DNA of 64,000 nucleotides, from assembly GCA_029975055.1 (NCBI GenBank), contig JARKPU010000022.1, forward strand, positions 124,001 through 188,000. The letters are read 5' to 3'. The translations under genes were made by a program, and so were the position numbers. The notes beneath the pieces are model-generated. The model was not told the origin of the DNA and ran no database searches. It saw nothing but the letters and a program-made list of their open reading frames with translations. This document shows positions 53,235 through 62,512 of this stretch, one piece after another. The number at the start of each line of letters is the position of its first letter. The stretch's first letter is position 1. Origin of the DNA: Anaerolinea sp. Lineage in GTDB: Bacteria > Chloroflexota > Anaerolineae > Anaerolineales > Anaerolineaceae.

Positions 53235-54794
53235 ATGGAGCAACCGAAACCGACCGAACCTGAGGTCATCGTCAGCATGCGCGGAATCACCAAACGCTTC
53301 CCCGGCGTGCTGGCGAACGACCATGTGGATTTCGACCTGCGGATGGGCGAAATCCACGCTCTGCTTGGAGAAAACGGCGCCGGCAAGAGCACCTTGATGA
53401 ACATCCTGGCCGGCCTGTACCGCCCCGATGCCGGGACGATCCTGGTCAACGGCAGGCCGGTCTCCTTCGCCTCGCCGCGCGAGGCGATCAACGCCGGAAT
53501 CGGGATGATCCACCAGCATTTCATGCTCGTGCCATCCATGACCGTCACCGAAAATATCCTCATCGGCCTGGAAAAGCCGCGCTTCAGGCTGAACTTATCT
53601 GCTTACGACCGCGAGATCCAGGCCCTGAGCGAGCGCTTTGGCATGCGGGTAGACCCGCGCGCGCACGTCTGGCAGCTTTCGGTCGGTGAGCAGCAGCGCA
53701 TCGAAATCCTCAAGATGCTCTACCGCGGTGCGGGAATCTTAATCATGGATGAACCTACCGCCGTCCTCGCGCCGAGCGAAGTGGATGAGCTGTTCCACAC
53801 CCTGCGGGCGATGACGGCCGAGGGCAAGTCGATCATCTTCATCTCTCATAAGCTGCACGAAGTGATGCAAATCTCGGACCGCGTCACCGTGCTGCGCCGC
53901 GGTAAGGTGACGGCCGGCGGCAGAAGCGCCGAAGGCATCACCCGCGAAGAACTGGCGCGCCTGATGGTGGGCCGCGAGGTGATCTTCAACCTCCAAAAGA
54001 AGCCCTGCCAGCCCGGCAATGTGGTGCTGAAGGTGGAAGACCTGTGGGCCGATAACGATAAACTCCTGCCGGCGCTGCGCGGCGTGAACCTGGAGATCCG
54101 CCAGGGCGAAATCCTCGGGCTGGCGGGCGTGGCCGGCAACGGGCAGCGTGAACTGGCCGATGTGATCACCGGCCTGCGCAAAGCCAGGAAAGGCCGCGTG
54201 CTCGTCGGCGGAGAGGATATCACCAACCAGGCGGTCAGCAAGGGCATCCGGCGCGGGGTTTCGCACATCCCGGAGGACCGCACCCACGTCGGCACCGCCC
54301 CCAACCTGAGCGTGACCGACAACGTGGTGATGAAAGCCTACAACCGCGCGCCGATCGGCCGCGGCTGGCTCTTCAATGCCCTGGCAGCCAGCAATTACGC
54401 CGAAGAGCTGCGCAAGAGTTACGACATCGTCGCCCCCAACATCGAGACGCCCGTGCGGCTGCTCTCCGGCGGCAACCTGCAGCGCGTCATCCTGGCGCGC
54501 GAAATCTCCAGCGCCCCGGCGCTGATGATCGCCATGCAGCCCACGCGTGGGCTGGACGTGGGCGCCATCGAGGGCGTGCACCGCCTGCTGCTGGCTCAGC
54601 GCGACGCCGGGGCCGCCATTTTGCTCATCTCGGAAGAGCTGGAAGAATTGATCGCCTTGAGCGACCGCGTGGCTGTGATCTATGAAGGCCAAATTATGGG
54701 CGAGGTCAACGATGGAAACGTGGATGAGATTGGCTTGATGATGACCGGTTCGCGCCAGGAACAGATTCGCTCCGCGGAGGTGCCGCATGGCTGA
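53235..54794 (+). CDS. BMP-type ABC transporter ATP-binding protein (two NBDs)
   Basis: GENGAGKSTLMNILAGLY; LSVGEQQRIEILKMLYRG; LLSGGNLQRVILAREI. Confidence 0.94.
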   Translation: MEQPKPTEPEVIVSMRGITKRFPGVLANDHVDFDLRMGEIHALLGENGAGKSTLMNILAGLYRPDAGTILVNGRPVSFASPREAINAGIGMIHQHFMLVPSMTVTENILIGLEKPRFRLNLSAYDREIQALSERFGMRVDPRAHVWQLSVGEQQRIEILKMLYRGAGILIMDEPTAVLAPSEVDELFHTLRAMTAEGKSIIFISHKLHEVMQISDRVTVLRRGKVTAGGRSAEGITREELARLMVGREVIFNLQKKPCQPGNVVLKVEDLWADNDKLLPALRGVNLEIRQGEILGLAGVAGNGQRELADVITGLRKARKGRVLVGGEDITNQAVSKGIRRGVSHIPEDRTHVGTAPNLSVTDNVVMKAYNRAPIGRGWLFNALAASNYAEELRKSYDIVAPNIETPVRLLSGGNLQRVILAREISSAPALMIAMQPTRGLDVGAIEGVHRLLLAQRDAGAAILLISEELEELIALSDRVAVIYEGQIMGEVNDGNVDEIGLMMTGSRQEQIRSAEVPHG

Positions 54795-55923
54795 GCAGGG
54801 CCTCGGGCGCGGCAGCTTTTTGAACCGCTTCCCCTATCGAATTGTCTTGGAGCCGCGTCTCAAACAGCCTCCGCGCTGGTACCCGGTTTTCCTCTCGCTG
54901 CTGTCGGTCGCCATCGCTCTGCTCATCGGCGCGCTCATCCTGACCATCGCCGGCGGCGACCCCTGGGCCACCTACGCTTACATCGCCAAAGCCTCGTTCG
55001 GCAGCCTGGGGGTGATCTCTGACACACTCGTCAAGGCCATCCCGCTCATGCTGGTGGGGCTGGCCTGCACGCTGGCCTTCCGCATGAAGCTGTGGAACAT
55101 CGGCGCCGAGGGGCAGTTCTTCATCGGCGCGTTTGGCGCCAGCGCCGTGGTGCTCACCCCGCTGCTGCCCGAAACGGCCCCCACCTGGCTGTATATCGCC
55201 ACGATGGTTTTCTTCGGGGCGCTGTGCGGGGCGATCTGGGGCTTCATCCCGGGCATCTTGAAAGCCAGGTTCAACGTCAACGAGGTCATCTCCACCTTGA
55301 TGATGAACTACATCGCCGTCTCCTGGAATAATTACTGGATCTTCGCCGTCTGGACGGAGGGCGGGTTTCAGATGTCGCGCATGTTCCCCAAGAACGCCTG
55401 GCTCCCGCGCCTGACGGATTTTGCCGCGCAGGTGCCGCTCTTCCGCGGGCTCACCACGCATTTCGGGCTGGTGCTGGCGCTCATCGCGGCGGTGGTCGTC
55501 TGGCTGATTCTTTACCGCAGCCAGTGGGGATATGAGATCCGCCTGGTGGGCGATAACCCGCGCGCCGCGCAGTACGCGGGCATTTCCATCGCGCGCAACA
55601 CGGTGCTGGTGATGATGATTTCGGGGGCCATCGCGGGCATCGCGGGCATGTCGGAAATTTCGGGCGTGGTGCACCGCCTGCAAGGCGCCATTTCGCCCGG
55701 GTACGGCTTCACCGGCATCATCGTGGCCTGGCTCGCCAAGCTCAACCCGTTTGCCATCATTCCCGTCTCGATCCTCTTCGGGGCGCTCATCCTGGCCGGG
55801 CGCGAAATTCAGCCCTCGGGCATCCCTAAAATGATGAACGGCATCATCCTGGTGACGTTGATCGCCAGTGACTTCCTCCTGCGCTATCACATCCGCATCG
55901 TCCGCCGCGAGGAGGCCGAATGA
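54787..55923 (+). CDS. BMP-type ABC transporter permease
   Basis: FRMKLWNIGAEGQFFIGAFGAS; overlaps upstream ATPase gene. Confidence 0.92.
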   Translation: MAEQGLGRGSFLNRFPYRIVLEPRLKQPPRWYPVFLSLLSVAIALLIGALILTIAGGDPWATYAYIAKASFGSLGVISDTLVKAIPLMLVGLACTLAFRMKLWNIGAEGQFFIGAFGASAVVLTPLLPETAPTWLYIATMVFFGALCGAIWGFIPGILKARFNVNEVISTLMMNYIAVSWNNYWIFAVWTEGGFQMSRMFPKNAWLPRLTDFAAQVPLFRGLTTHFGLVLALIAAVVVWLILYRSQWGYEIRLVGDNPRAAQYAGISIARNTVLVMMISGAIAGIAGMSEISGVVHRLQGAISPGYGFTGIIVAWLAKLNPFAIIPVSILFGALILAGREIQPSGIPKMMNGIILVTLIASDFLLRYHIRIVRREEAE

Positions 55924-56888
55924 ACCTCATCATCATTCTGCAGGCAGGCGTCGCCACCGGAACGGTGCTCCTGTTTGCCACGCTGGGCGGCATCTTCTCT
56001 GAACGCGCCGGGGTGATGAACCTGGGCATGGAAGGCATGATGCTGATTGGCGCGATGAGCGCCTTCAGCGTGGCCACGCGCACCGGCAGCCCCTGGCTGG
56101 GCGTGCTGGTGGCCATGCTGGCGGCCGGGTTGATCAGCCAGGTGCACGCTTTCATCAGCATCACCCTTCAGGCCGACCAGGTGGTCTCGGGGCTTTCGCT
56201 GGGCTTTCTGGCAACCGGCATCAGCCTGGTGCTGGGCGAGGGTCTCTCCAAAGCCGGCACGGTGACGCTCATCCCCACGCTCACCGTCCCGCTGCTCAGC
56301 CAGATACCCCTCATCGGGCCGGTTTTCTTCACCGACCAGAAGCTTTCGGTATACCTGGGCTACGTGCTGGTGCCGGTGGCCTGGTACATCATCAACCGCA
56401 CCCGCCCGGGCCTGCACCTGCGAGCAGTGGGCGAATACCCCGCGGCGGCCGACTCGCTGGGCGTGAACGTGTACGCGCTGCGCTACCTGTATGTCTTTGT
56501 CGGCGGCCTGCTGGCCGGGCTGGCCGGCGCCACCATCAGCCTGGCCATCTCGCCCGGCTGGTTCAGCGAGCTGACCACCGCCGGGCAGGGCTGGATCGCC
56601 ATCGGCCTGGTGATCTTCGCCCAGTGGGACCCGCTGCGCGCGGCCTTCGGCTCGTATGTCTTCGGCGCGCTGCGCCGGCTTGTGCTGGATATCCAGGGCC
56701 CGATGATGCTCTTCGGCGCGCCCAACCCCTTCTATTACAACCCCTACTGGGGCTTCTTCCTGGAAATGCTGCCCTACGCCTTCACCATCATCGTGCTGGT
56801 GATCGGCTCGCGCGAGGCGATCCGCAAACGCCTGGGCGCGCCGACCGCGCTGGGCATTCCGTACATCCGCGGCGAACGCGGCATGTGA
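55920..56888 (+). CDS. BMP-type ABC transporter permease
   Basis: SERAGVMNLGMEGMMLIGAMSAF. Confidence 0.92.
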   Translation: MNLIIILQAGVATGTVLLFATLGGIFSERAGVMNLGMEGMMLIGAMSAFSVATRTGSPWLGVLVAMLAAGLISQVHAFISITLQADQVVSGLSLGFLATGISLVLGEGLSKAGTVTLIPTLTVPLLSQIPLIGPVFFTDQKLSVYLGYVLVPVAWYIINRTRPGLHLRAVGEYPAAADSLGVNVYALRYLYVFVGGLLAGLAGATISLAISPGWFSELTTAGQGWIAIGLVIFAQWDPLRAAFGSYVFGALRRLVLDIQGPMMLFGAPNPFYYNPYWGFFLEMLPYAFTIIVLVIGSREAIRKRLGAPTALGIPYIRGERGM

Positions 56889-56913
56889 AGCCCCCCAACC
56901 AACGAGGAACCTG

Positions 56914-58164
56914 ATGCCCGAGACGAAATTCACCGGCTATCGCTGCTCCATTTGTGGAGAAGAATACCCCCCGCTCGACCAGATCTACACCTGCCCGCGC
57001 GACGGCGGCAACCTGGATGTTGTCCTCCCTTCGCTGCGCATCCGCCGCGAGCTTTCGCCCGAGCGGCTGGCTGCCTCGACGGAGCCTTCGCTCTGGCGTT
57101 ACCTGCCGCTGCTGCCGGTGGGCGACCCCCTCTCGTGGGGCACGCCGCTGCGCGCCGCCGGCTGGACGCCCGTTTACCAGCCGCCGCTGCTGGCGCGCCG
57201 CCTTGGCCTGGAACGCTTGTGGATCAAAGACGACGGCCGCAACCCCAGCGCCTCCTTCAAGGACCGCGCCAGCGCGGTGGTGGTGGCGCGCGCCCGCGAG
57301 ATCGGCGCGGAACGGGTGGTGACGGCCTCCACCGGCAACGCCGGGGCGGCCCTGGCCTGCATGGCGGCCGCCGCCGGGCAGCCCGCCACCATCTTCGCGC
57401 CGCGCACGGCCCCGCCCGCCAAAATTGCGCAGCTCCTCGTCTTTGGGGCGCAGGTCATCCTGGTGGACGGCACCTACGATGAGGCTTTCGACCTGACGGT
57501 GCAGGCCGCCCAAGAGTTCGGCTGGTACTGCCGCAACACGGGCTACAACCCCTTCACCGCCGAGGGAAAGAAAACCGCCGCCCTGGAGATCTGGGAGCAG
57601 GTGCTGCTGCCCAACCGTTTTGAACGGCCGCTGTGCGTGTTCGTCTCGGTGGGCGACGGCAACATCATCTCGGGCATTCACAAGGGCTTCAAGGACCTCC
57701 TCAACCTCGGCTGGATCGAGCAGCTTCCGCGCATCATCGGCGTGCAGGCCGAGGGTTCGGCGGCCGTGGCGAACGCCTTTCATGCCGGCGGTGAGAGAAT
57801 CACCCCCGTGGCGGCGCAGACCCTGGCCGACTCGATCGCCGTGGACCTGCCGCGCGACGGCGTTCGCGCGGTGCGCGCCGCGCGCGAGACGGGCGGCACG
57901 TACCTCACCGTGAGCGACGCCGAGATTCTGCAGGCCATCGCCGCGATGGGCCCGGCGGGCATCTTCTCCGAACCGGCCGGCGCGGCGGCATACGCAGGGC
58001 TGGTGAAGGCGCTCGGGCTTGGCCTGGTGACCGGCGCAGACCCCGTGCTGGTGCTCATCACCGGCTCGGGGCTCAAGGACGTGCGCGCCGCCATGCAGGC
58101 GGTGCACGAGGCCCCGGTCATCGAGCCGAACCTCGCGGCGGTGAAGAGGCTGCTGAACATCTGA
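56914..58164 (+). CDS. Threonine synthase-like fold-type-II PLP enzyme
   Basis: N-terminal Cys pairs CSICGEEYPPLDQIYTCPRDGG; DDGRNPSASFKDRASAV; ASTGNAGAALACMAA. Confidence 0.85.
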   Translation: MPETKFTGYRCSICGEEYPPLDQIYTCPRDGGNLDVVLPSLRIRRELSPERLAASTEPSLWRYLPLLPVGDPLSWGTPLRAAGWTPVYQPPLLARRLGLERLWIKDDGRNPSASFKDRASAVVVARAREIGAERVVTASTGNAGAALACMAAAAGQPATIFAPRTAPPAKIAQLLVFGAQVILVDGTYDEAFDLTVQAAQEFGWYCRNTGYNPFTAEGKKTAALEIWEQVLLPNRFERPLCVFVSVGDGNIISGIHKGFKDLLNLGWIEQLPRIIGVQAEGSAAVANAFHAGGERITPVAAQTLADSIAVDLPRDGVRAVRAARETGGTYLTVSDAEILQAIAAMGPAGIFSEPAGAAAYAGLVKALGLGLVTGADPVLVLITGSGLKDVRAAMQAVHEAPVIEPNLAAVKRLLNI

Positions 58165-58200
58165 GCCGAAGGCAGGCAAACGAAACCATCACAGAACATG

Positions 58201-58231
58201 AGCAGGCGGGGCGCCCTCCGCCTGCTTTGTT
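58201..58231 (+). terminator. Rho-independent terminator
   Basis: AGCAGGCGGggcgccctCCGCCTGCTttgtt after the threonine-synthase-like gene. Confidence 0.75.
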
Positions 58232-58287
58232 ATCCGTTCTAAAGGCTTAGAACTACGCTGGAATGCTTTTTCTCACCTCAGACGCAC

Positions 58288-58318
58288 CTGTCAGACAATA
58301 TGCAGTCTGGGTTATAAT
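58288..58318 (+). promoter_or_regulatory. Promoter with operator-like CTGTCAGACAAT near -35
   Basis: CTGTCAGACAAT 58288-58299; TATAAT 58313-58318. Confidence 0.5.
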
Positions 58319-58371
58319 TCGTCTTGAATGAACTGCACCAACGCCGGGTTTTTTACGGAAAGGCACACTGC

Positions 58372-59319
58372 ATGAACCCTGTCTTTACGATCGTCGCGCC
58401 GGTGTTCAACGAATGCGAAATCCTCCCCGAACTGCACCGGCGCATCAGCGCGGTGATGGAAAGCCTGGGCGAGACCTGGGAGCTGATCCTGGTGGACGAC
58501 GGCTCCTCCGACGGCTCTTCCGAGAAGATCCGCGAGCTGGCCGCGCAGGACCCGCACGTCAAGCCGCTCATCTTCGCGCGCAACTTCGGCCATCAAATTG
58601 CCGCCACCGCCGGATTGGATTACTCCAGCGGCGACGCGGTGGTGATCATCGACTCAGACCTGCAGGACCCGCCGGAGGTGATCGCCGAACTGGTCGCCAA
58701 ATGGCGCGAGGGGTATGAGGTGGTCTATGCCGTGCGCGCCGAACGCGAGGGCGAAAGCTGGTTCAAGCTCTTCACCGCCTCGCTGTTCTACCGCCTGATC
58801 TTCCGCATCACCGATGTGAAAATCCCGCTCGACACGGGCGACTTCCGCCTGATGGATCGCAAAGTGGTGAACGTGATGAACTCGATGCGCGAGCGCGACC
58901 GCTTCTTGCGCGGCATGTCGGCCTGGGTGGGCTTCCGGCAGATCGGCGTGCCCTACAAGCGCGCGGCGCGCTTTGCCGGATCGACCAAGTACCCCTTCAA
59001 GAAGATGCTGCGCCTGGCGCTCAACGCCATCACGGGGTTTTCTTACTTCCCCCTGCAGCTGGCCACGTGGATCGGCTTTGCGGCCGCGGGCCTTTCGATG
59101 ATCTTCATCCCCGTGGTGGTCATCGAGCGCCTGATGGGCCGGCAGGAATTCCTCGGGCAGGCCACCACGCTGGTGATGGTGCTCTTCCTCGGCGGGGTGC
59201 AGCTCATCTGCCTGGGCATCCTGGGCGAGTACATCGGCCGCATTTATGATGAAGTGAAGGGCCGGCCGCTGTACATCGTGCGCGAAGCCCCCGAAAAGCG
59301 AAAAGACATTACCCAATGA
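58372..59319 (+). CDS. Family 2 glycosyltransferase, polyprenyl-phosphate sugar transferase-like
   Basis: [47 protein letters not shown]; two C-terminal TM helices. Confidence 0.93.
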   Translation: MNPVFTIVAPVFNECEILPELHRRISAVMESLGETWELILVDDGSSDGSSEKIRELAAQDPHVKPLIFARNFGHQIAATAGLDYSSGDAVVIIDSDLQDPPEVIAELVAKWREGYEVVYAVRAEREGESWFKLFTASLFYRLIFRITDVKIPLDTGDFRLMDRKVVNVMNSMRERDRFLRGMSAWVGFRQIGVPYKRAARFAGSTKYPFKKMLRLALNAITGFSYFPLQLATWIGFAAAGLSMIFIPVVVIERLMGRQEFLGQATTLVMVLFLGGVQLICLGILGEYIGRIYDEVKGRPLYIVREAPEKRKDITQ

Positions 59320-59395
59320 AGCAAAAGAGGATGACTCACCCATGGGATGAGCATCCTCTTTTCATCGATCAAAATCTGACAGGAGAAGCAACCGA

Positions 59396-60862
59396 ATGGC
59401 AACCATTGATCTGACCGTCCATCCCGACCGGCTCGAACATGCCGTGCAGCGCGTGCGCGAGCGCGGGATCCGCATCCCCACCTTTGCGCAGATGAAGAAC
59501 CCGGCCCTCATCCCGGCGGAGATTCGCGCGAAGCTGGAGCAGACCGGGCTGTGGGACGTGGCCCCGGTGAACCTGTTCCGCATCACCTGGAAGAACCAGC
59601 CCGTGGCGAAGGGCGGTCTCTTTGGCGGGGTGAATTACATCGAATTCCCCTCCAGCCTCACCGGCACGCGCGCCAGGGTGATCGCCCTCATCGGCAAATG
59701 GTTCCCCACCGGCGCGCATAAGGTTGGCGCGGCCTTTGGCTGCCTGGTGCCGCGCCTGGTGACCGGGCAGTTCGACCCGATCACCCAAAAGGCCGTCTGG
59801 CCTTCCACCGGCAACTACTGCCGCGGCGGCTCTTACGACTCGGCGCTGCTCGACTGCCAGTCGATCGCCATCCTCCCCGAAGGGATGAGCCAGGAGCGCT
59901 TCCAGTGGCTCTCGAAGATCGCCGGCGAGGTCATCGCCACGCCGGGGAGCGAATCGAACGTCAAGGAAATCTTCGACAAGTGCTGGGAGCTGCGCAAATC
60001 CGGCCAGGATTTGATGATCTTCAACCAGTTCGAGGAATTTGGCAACTACCTGTGGCACTACGATGTGACCGGGCACGCCATGGAAGAAGTGCTGCGCGCC
60101 GAGCTTGGCCCCCGTGATGCCTACCGCGGCGTGGCGCTCACCACCGGCTCGGCGGGGACGATTGCCTGCGGCGATTACATGAAGCAGGTCTTCCCCACCA
60201 GCAAGATCATCGCCAGCGAGGCGCTGCAGTGCCCCACCCTGCTGCAGAACGGCTTCGGGGCGCACCGCATCGAGGGCATCGGCGATAAACACGTGCCCTG
60301 GATCCACAACGTCAAGAATACCGACCTGGTGGTGGCGATCGACGATAACGACGTGGTGAAGATCGCCCGCCTGTTCAATGAGCCGGCAGGGCAGGAATAC
60401 CTCAAGCGCAAAGGCGTGCCGGAAAGCACCCTCAGCCGCCTCGACCTGCTTGGTTTCTCGGGCATCGCCAACGTGCTCTCGGCGATCAAGTTCGCCAAGT
60501 ATTACGAGCTCACCGAGCACGACGTGGTGCTGACCGTGCTGACCGACTCGATGGAACTCTACGGCACGCGCCTGGAGGAATACCGCCAGCAGTTTGGCGC
60601 CTTCACCCCCTACGATGCCGCCGAGGCCTTCGCCGGAGCGCTGCACGGGCAGAGCACCGACAACCTGCTCGAGCTTGGCTACGCCGAGCGCAAACGCATC
60701 CACAACCTCAAGTACTTCACCTGGGTGGAGCAGCAGGGCAAGACCTACGAGGAAGTCCAGGCGCAGTGGTATGACCCGAACTACTGGACCGACGTGCAGA
60801 AGCAGGTCGGCGAGATCGACGCGAAGATCACCGAGTTCAACCGCAAAGCCGGGCTGGGCTAG
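59396..60862 (+). CDS. Fold-type-II PLP-dependent enzyme (cysteine synthase/ammonia-lyase superfamily)
   Basis: WFPTGAHKVGAAFGCLVPRL (PLP Lys region), WPSTGNYCRGGSYDSALLDC, TTGSAGTIACGDYMKQ. Confidence 0.8.
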   Translation: MATIDLTVHPDRLEHAVQRVRERGIRIPTFAQMKNPALIPAEIRAKLEQTGLWDVAPVNLFRITWKNQPVAKGGLFGGVNYIEFPSSLTGTRARVIALIGKWFPTGAHKVGAAFGCLVPRLVTGQFDPITQKAVWPSTGNYCRGGSYDSALLDCQSIAILPEGMSQERFQWLSKIAGEVIATPGSESNVKEIFDKCWELRKSGQDLMIFNQFEEFGNYLWHYDVTGHAMEEVLRAELGPRDAYRGVALTTGSAGTIACGDYMKQVFPTSKIIASEALQCPTLLQNGFGAHRIEGIGDKHVPWIHNVKNTDLVVAIDDNDVVKIARLFNEPAGQEYLKRKGVPESTLSRLDLLGFSGIANVLSAIKFAKYYELTEHDVVLTVLTDSMELYGTRLEEYRQQFGAFTPYDAAEAFAGALHGQSTDNLLELGYAERKRIHNLKYFTWVEQQGKTYEEVQAQWYDPNYWTDVQKQVGEIDAKITEFNRKAGLG

Positions 60863-60882
60863 GCCGATCCTTTCTTGCAGCA

Positions 60883-60913
60883 AAAAGAGGGCGGAGGTGT
60901 GTCCGCCCTCTTT
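60883..60913 (+). terminator. Rho-independent terminator
   Basis: AAAGAGGGCGGA ggtgtg TCCGCCCTCTTT. Confidence 0.85.
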
Positions 60914-60932
60914 ATTGCACCCTCCTCTGTCT

Positions 60933-61502
60933 TCAGCTCATCGCCTGGAGGTCCGCGAACATCTCCTGGGCCGTGCGGGCGGCCTTCTCGCCGAGCGCTT
61001 TGGGCAGCGTGCAGTGGGGCACGATGTACTTGCCGAGCACCCGGCAGCCCAGGTACTCCATCTCGCGCTCGAACTCGATTTGAATCGTGTCGGCGTTGTT
61101 TTCGACGGCGTCGCCGCAGGTGACGAGCAGCGCCGCGGTTTTACCCTGCATCAAGGCGGCGGCTTTTTGGCCTTCCTGCCACTTCACCAGGCAATAATGC
61201 CGGTCTAGCAGGGCTTTGAGCTGCGCCGAATAGCTCCAGCAATAGAGCGGCGAAGCGTAGATCACCACGTCGGCTGCCAGAATGCGCTCGAGCAGGGCCA
61301 CGCCGTCGTCCTTTTGCTTGCAGCCGGGTTCTTCCAGGTTCTTGAAGCACGAGTCGCAGCCCAGGCAACCGCGCACCTCGTAATCGGTGATGTTGATGCG
61401 CTCGACGCTGTGCTCGGCCGCCGCCAGGCGCTCAAAGCGGGCCAGCACCGCCGCGGTGTTGCCCTTGCGGCGCGGGCTTCCCAAAATGGTGAGAATTTTC
61501 AT
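60933..61502 (-). CDS. Flavodoxin-family NADPH-dependent FMN reductase / iron-sulfur flavoprotein-like
   Basis: MKILTILGSPRRKGNTAAVL; CLGCDSCFKNLEEPGC; IYASPLYCWSYSAQLKALLDR. Confidence 0.88.
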   Translation of the reverse strand: MKILTILGSPRRKGNTAAVLARFERLAAAEHSVERINITDYEVRGCLGCDSCFKNLEEPGCKQKDDGVALLERILAADVVIYASPLYCWSYSAQLKALLDRHYCLVKWQEGQKAAALMQGKTAALLVTCGDAVENNADTIQIEFEREMEYLGCRVLGKYIVPHCTLPKALGEKAARTAQEMFADLQAMS

Positions 61503-61581
61503 CGGCTAACCCTCCCGCTTCCATTATAGACCAGGCGGCGCGCAAACCTCTGTATAATAATCGGGAAAAGGTTCTCTCTCA

Positions 61582-62139
61582 TTGAGCGCCATCGACCCAA
61601 CCTCCCTTGTCCTGGTGGCATACCTGCCTTCGGTGCGCGATTTCGAAATCGCGCGCCTGCTGGGTTGGTACCGCATTCCCTTGCGCACCGCGCCGAAGGT
61701 GGTCCAGGTGGATTACCTGGCCTTCTACCAGGCCGGGCCGTTCGGCGAGGAGCACCGCTGGCGCATCGAGACGTATGCGCCCGTGCGCGGCGTCGAGTTG
61801 ACCACGCGCGGCGAGCTTTTGCGCGACGAACCCGAACACCCCCGCGCCCGCGAGGAGTATTACAAGGTGCAGCTCGGTCCGCTGGAACTCCTACCGCAGC
61901 CCATCCTGGCGCGGAACTGGCGAAGAATCACCTTCCTCTACACCACCGGCGAGATGCTGATGCGCGCCCGTTCAGTGAGCGAGCTGGCAGTTCGCTCGGA
62001 AGAGCGCGAGGTGCTCTGGAAGACGCTGCGCGAGCGCGCCCTGCGCGCCGGGGCCTACCAGGCCGAGCAGCTCCCCGAGCTGCCCATCGATCCGGCGATC
62101 CTGGCCCTGCTGGGAGGCCTCGAGCGGAGAAACGGTTGA
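61582..62139 (+). CDS. Conserved hypothetical protein
   Basis: Coherent ORF SLVLVAYLPSVRDFEIARLLGWYRIPLRTAPKVVQVDYLAFYQAGPFGEEHRWRIETYAPVRGVE; no family recognised. Confidence 0.7.
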   Translation: MSAIDPTSLVLVAYLPSVRDFEIARLLGWYRIPLRTAPKVVQVDYLAFYQAGPFGEEHRWRIETYAPVRGVELTTRGELLRDEPEHPRAREEYYKVQLGPLELLPQPILARNWRRITFLYTTGEMLMRARSVSELAVRSEEREVLWKTLRERALRAGAYQAEQLPELPIDPAILALLGGLERRNG

Positions 62140-62204
62140 AGTGGTGGCTCAAGGCGAAGAACAGGGCTGCTTTGCGCAGGCGAGGTTTTGGCAATCAAGA
62201 GGAG

Positions 62205-62268
62205 AACGACTGAAGTCGTTGCGACAAGAGAAGATTTGCTTTTCTGCGTAGTAACGACTTCAGTCGTT
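62205..62268. repeat. Inverted repeat with self-palindromic arms
   Basis: AACGACTGAAGTCGTT (62205-62220) and AACGACTTCAGTCGTT (62253-62268). Confidence 0.85.
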
Positions 62269-62299
62269 TCTTCTTCAATAAAAGAACCCGGCTGGGGTT

Positions 62300-62512
62300 C
62301 TACTTCGTCTCCTTCTCTTCCCCGTCTTTGTCTTTCACTTTCAACTCGGCTGCCGGGGTGCGCCCGGCATGCTCCTGGGCCTTCTTCTGCATTTCTTCTT
62401 CGCGGCGCTCTTCCTCGCGCCAGCGGCGGTTCGCCACTCCGTAAGCGAAGATAATCCCGACAAAGAAAAGAACTGCCCAGGCCCAGCCCGGCACGCCGCT
62501 TAAGAATTCCAT
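62300..62512 (-). CDS. Small single-pass membrane protein
   Basis: MEFLSGVPGWAWAVLFFVGIIFAYGVANRRWREEERREEEM...: one TM helix followed by charged tail. Confidence 0.65.
   Translation of the reverse strand: MEFLSGVPGWAWAVLFFVGIIFAYGVANRRWREEERREEEMQKKAQEHAGRTPAAELKVKDKDGEEKETK

Noticed and set aside
54706-56933. Long minus-strand ORFs opposite the BMP permeases
   Set aside because: Antisense artefacts rich in H/R/Q/D/E; plus strand encodes clear permeases.
59369-60883. 504-aa minus ORF opposite the PLP enzyme
   Set aside because: Shadow ORF; plus-strand frame has PLP-enzyme motifs.
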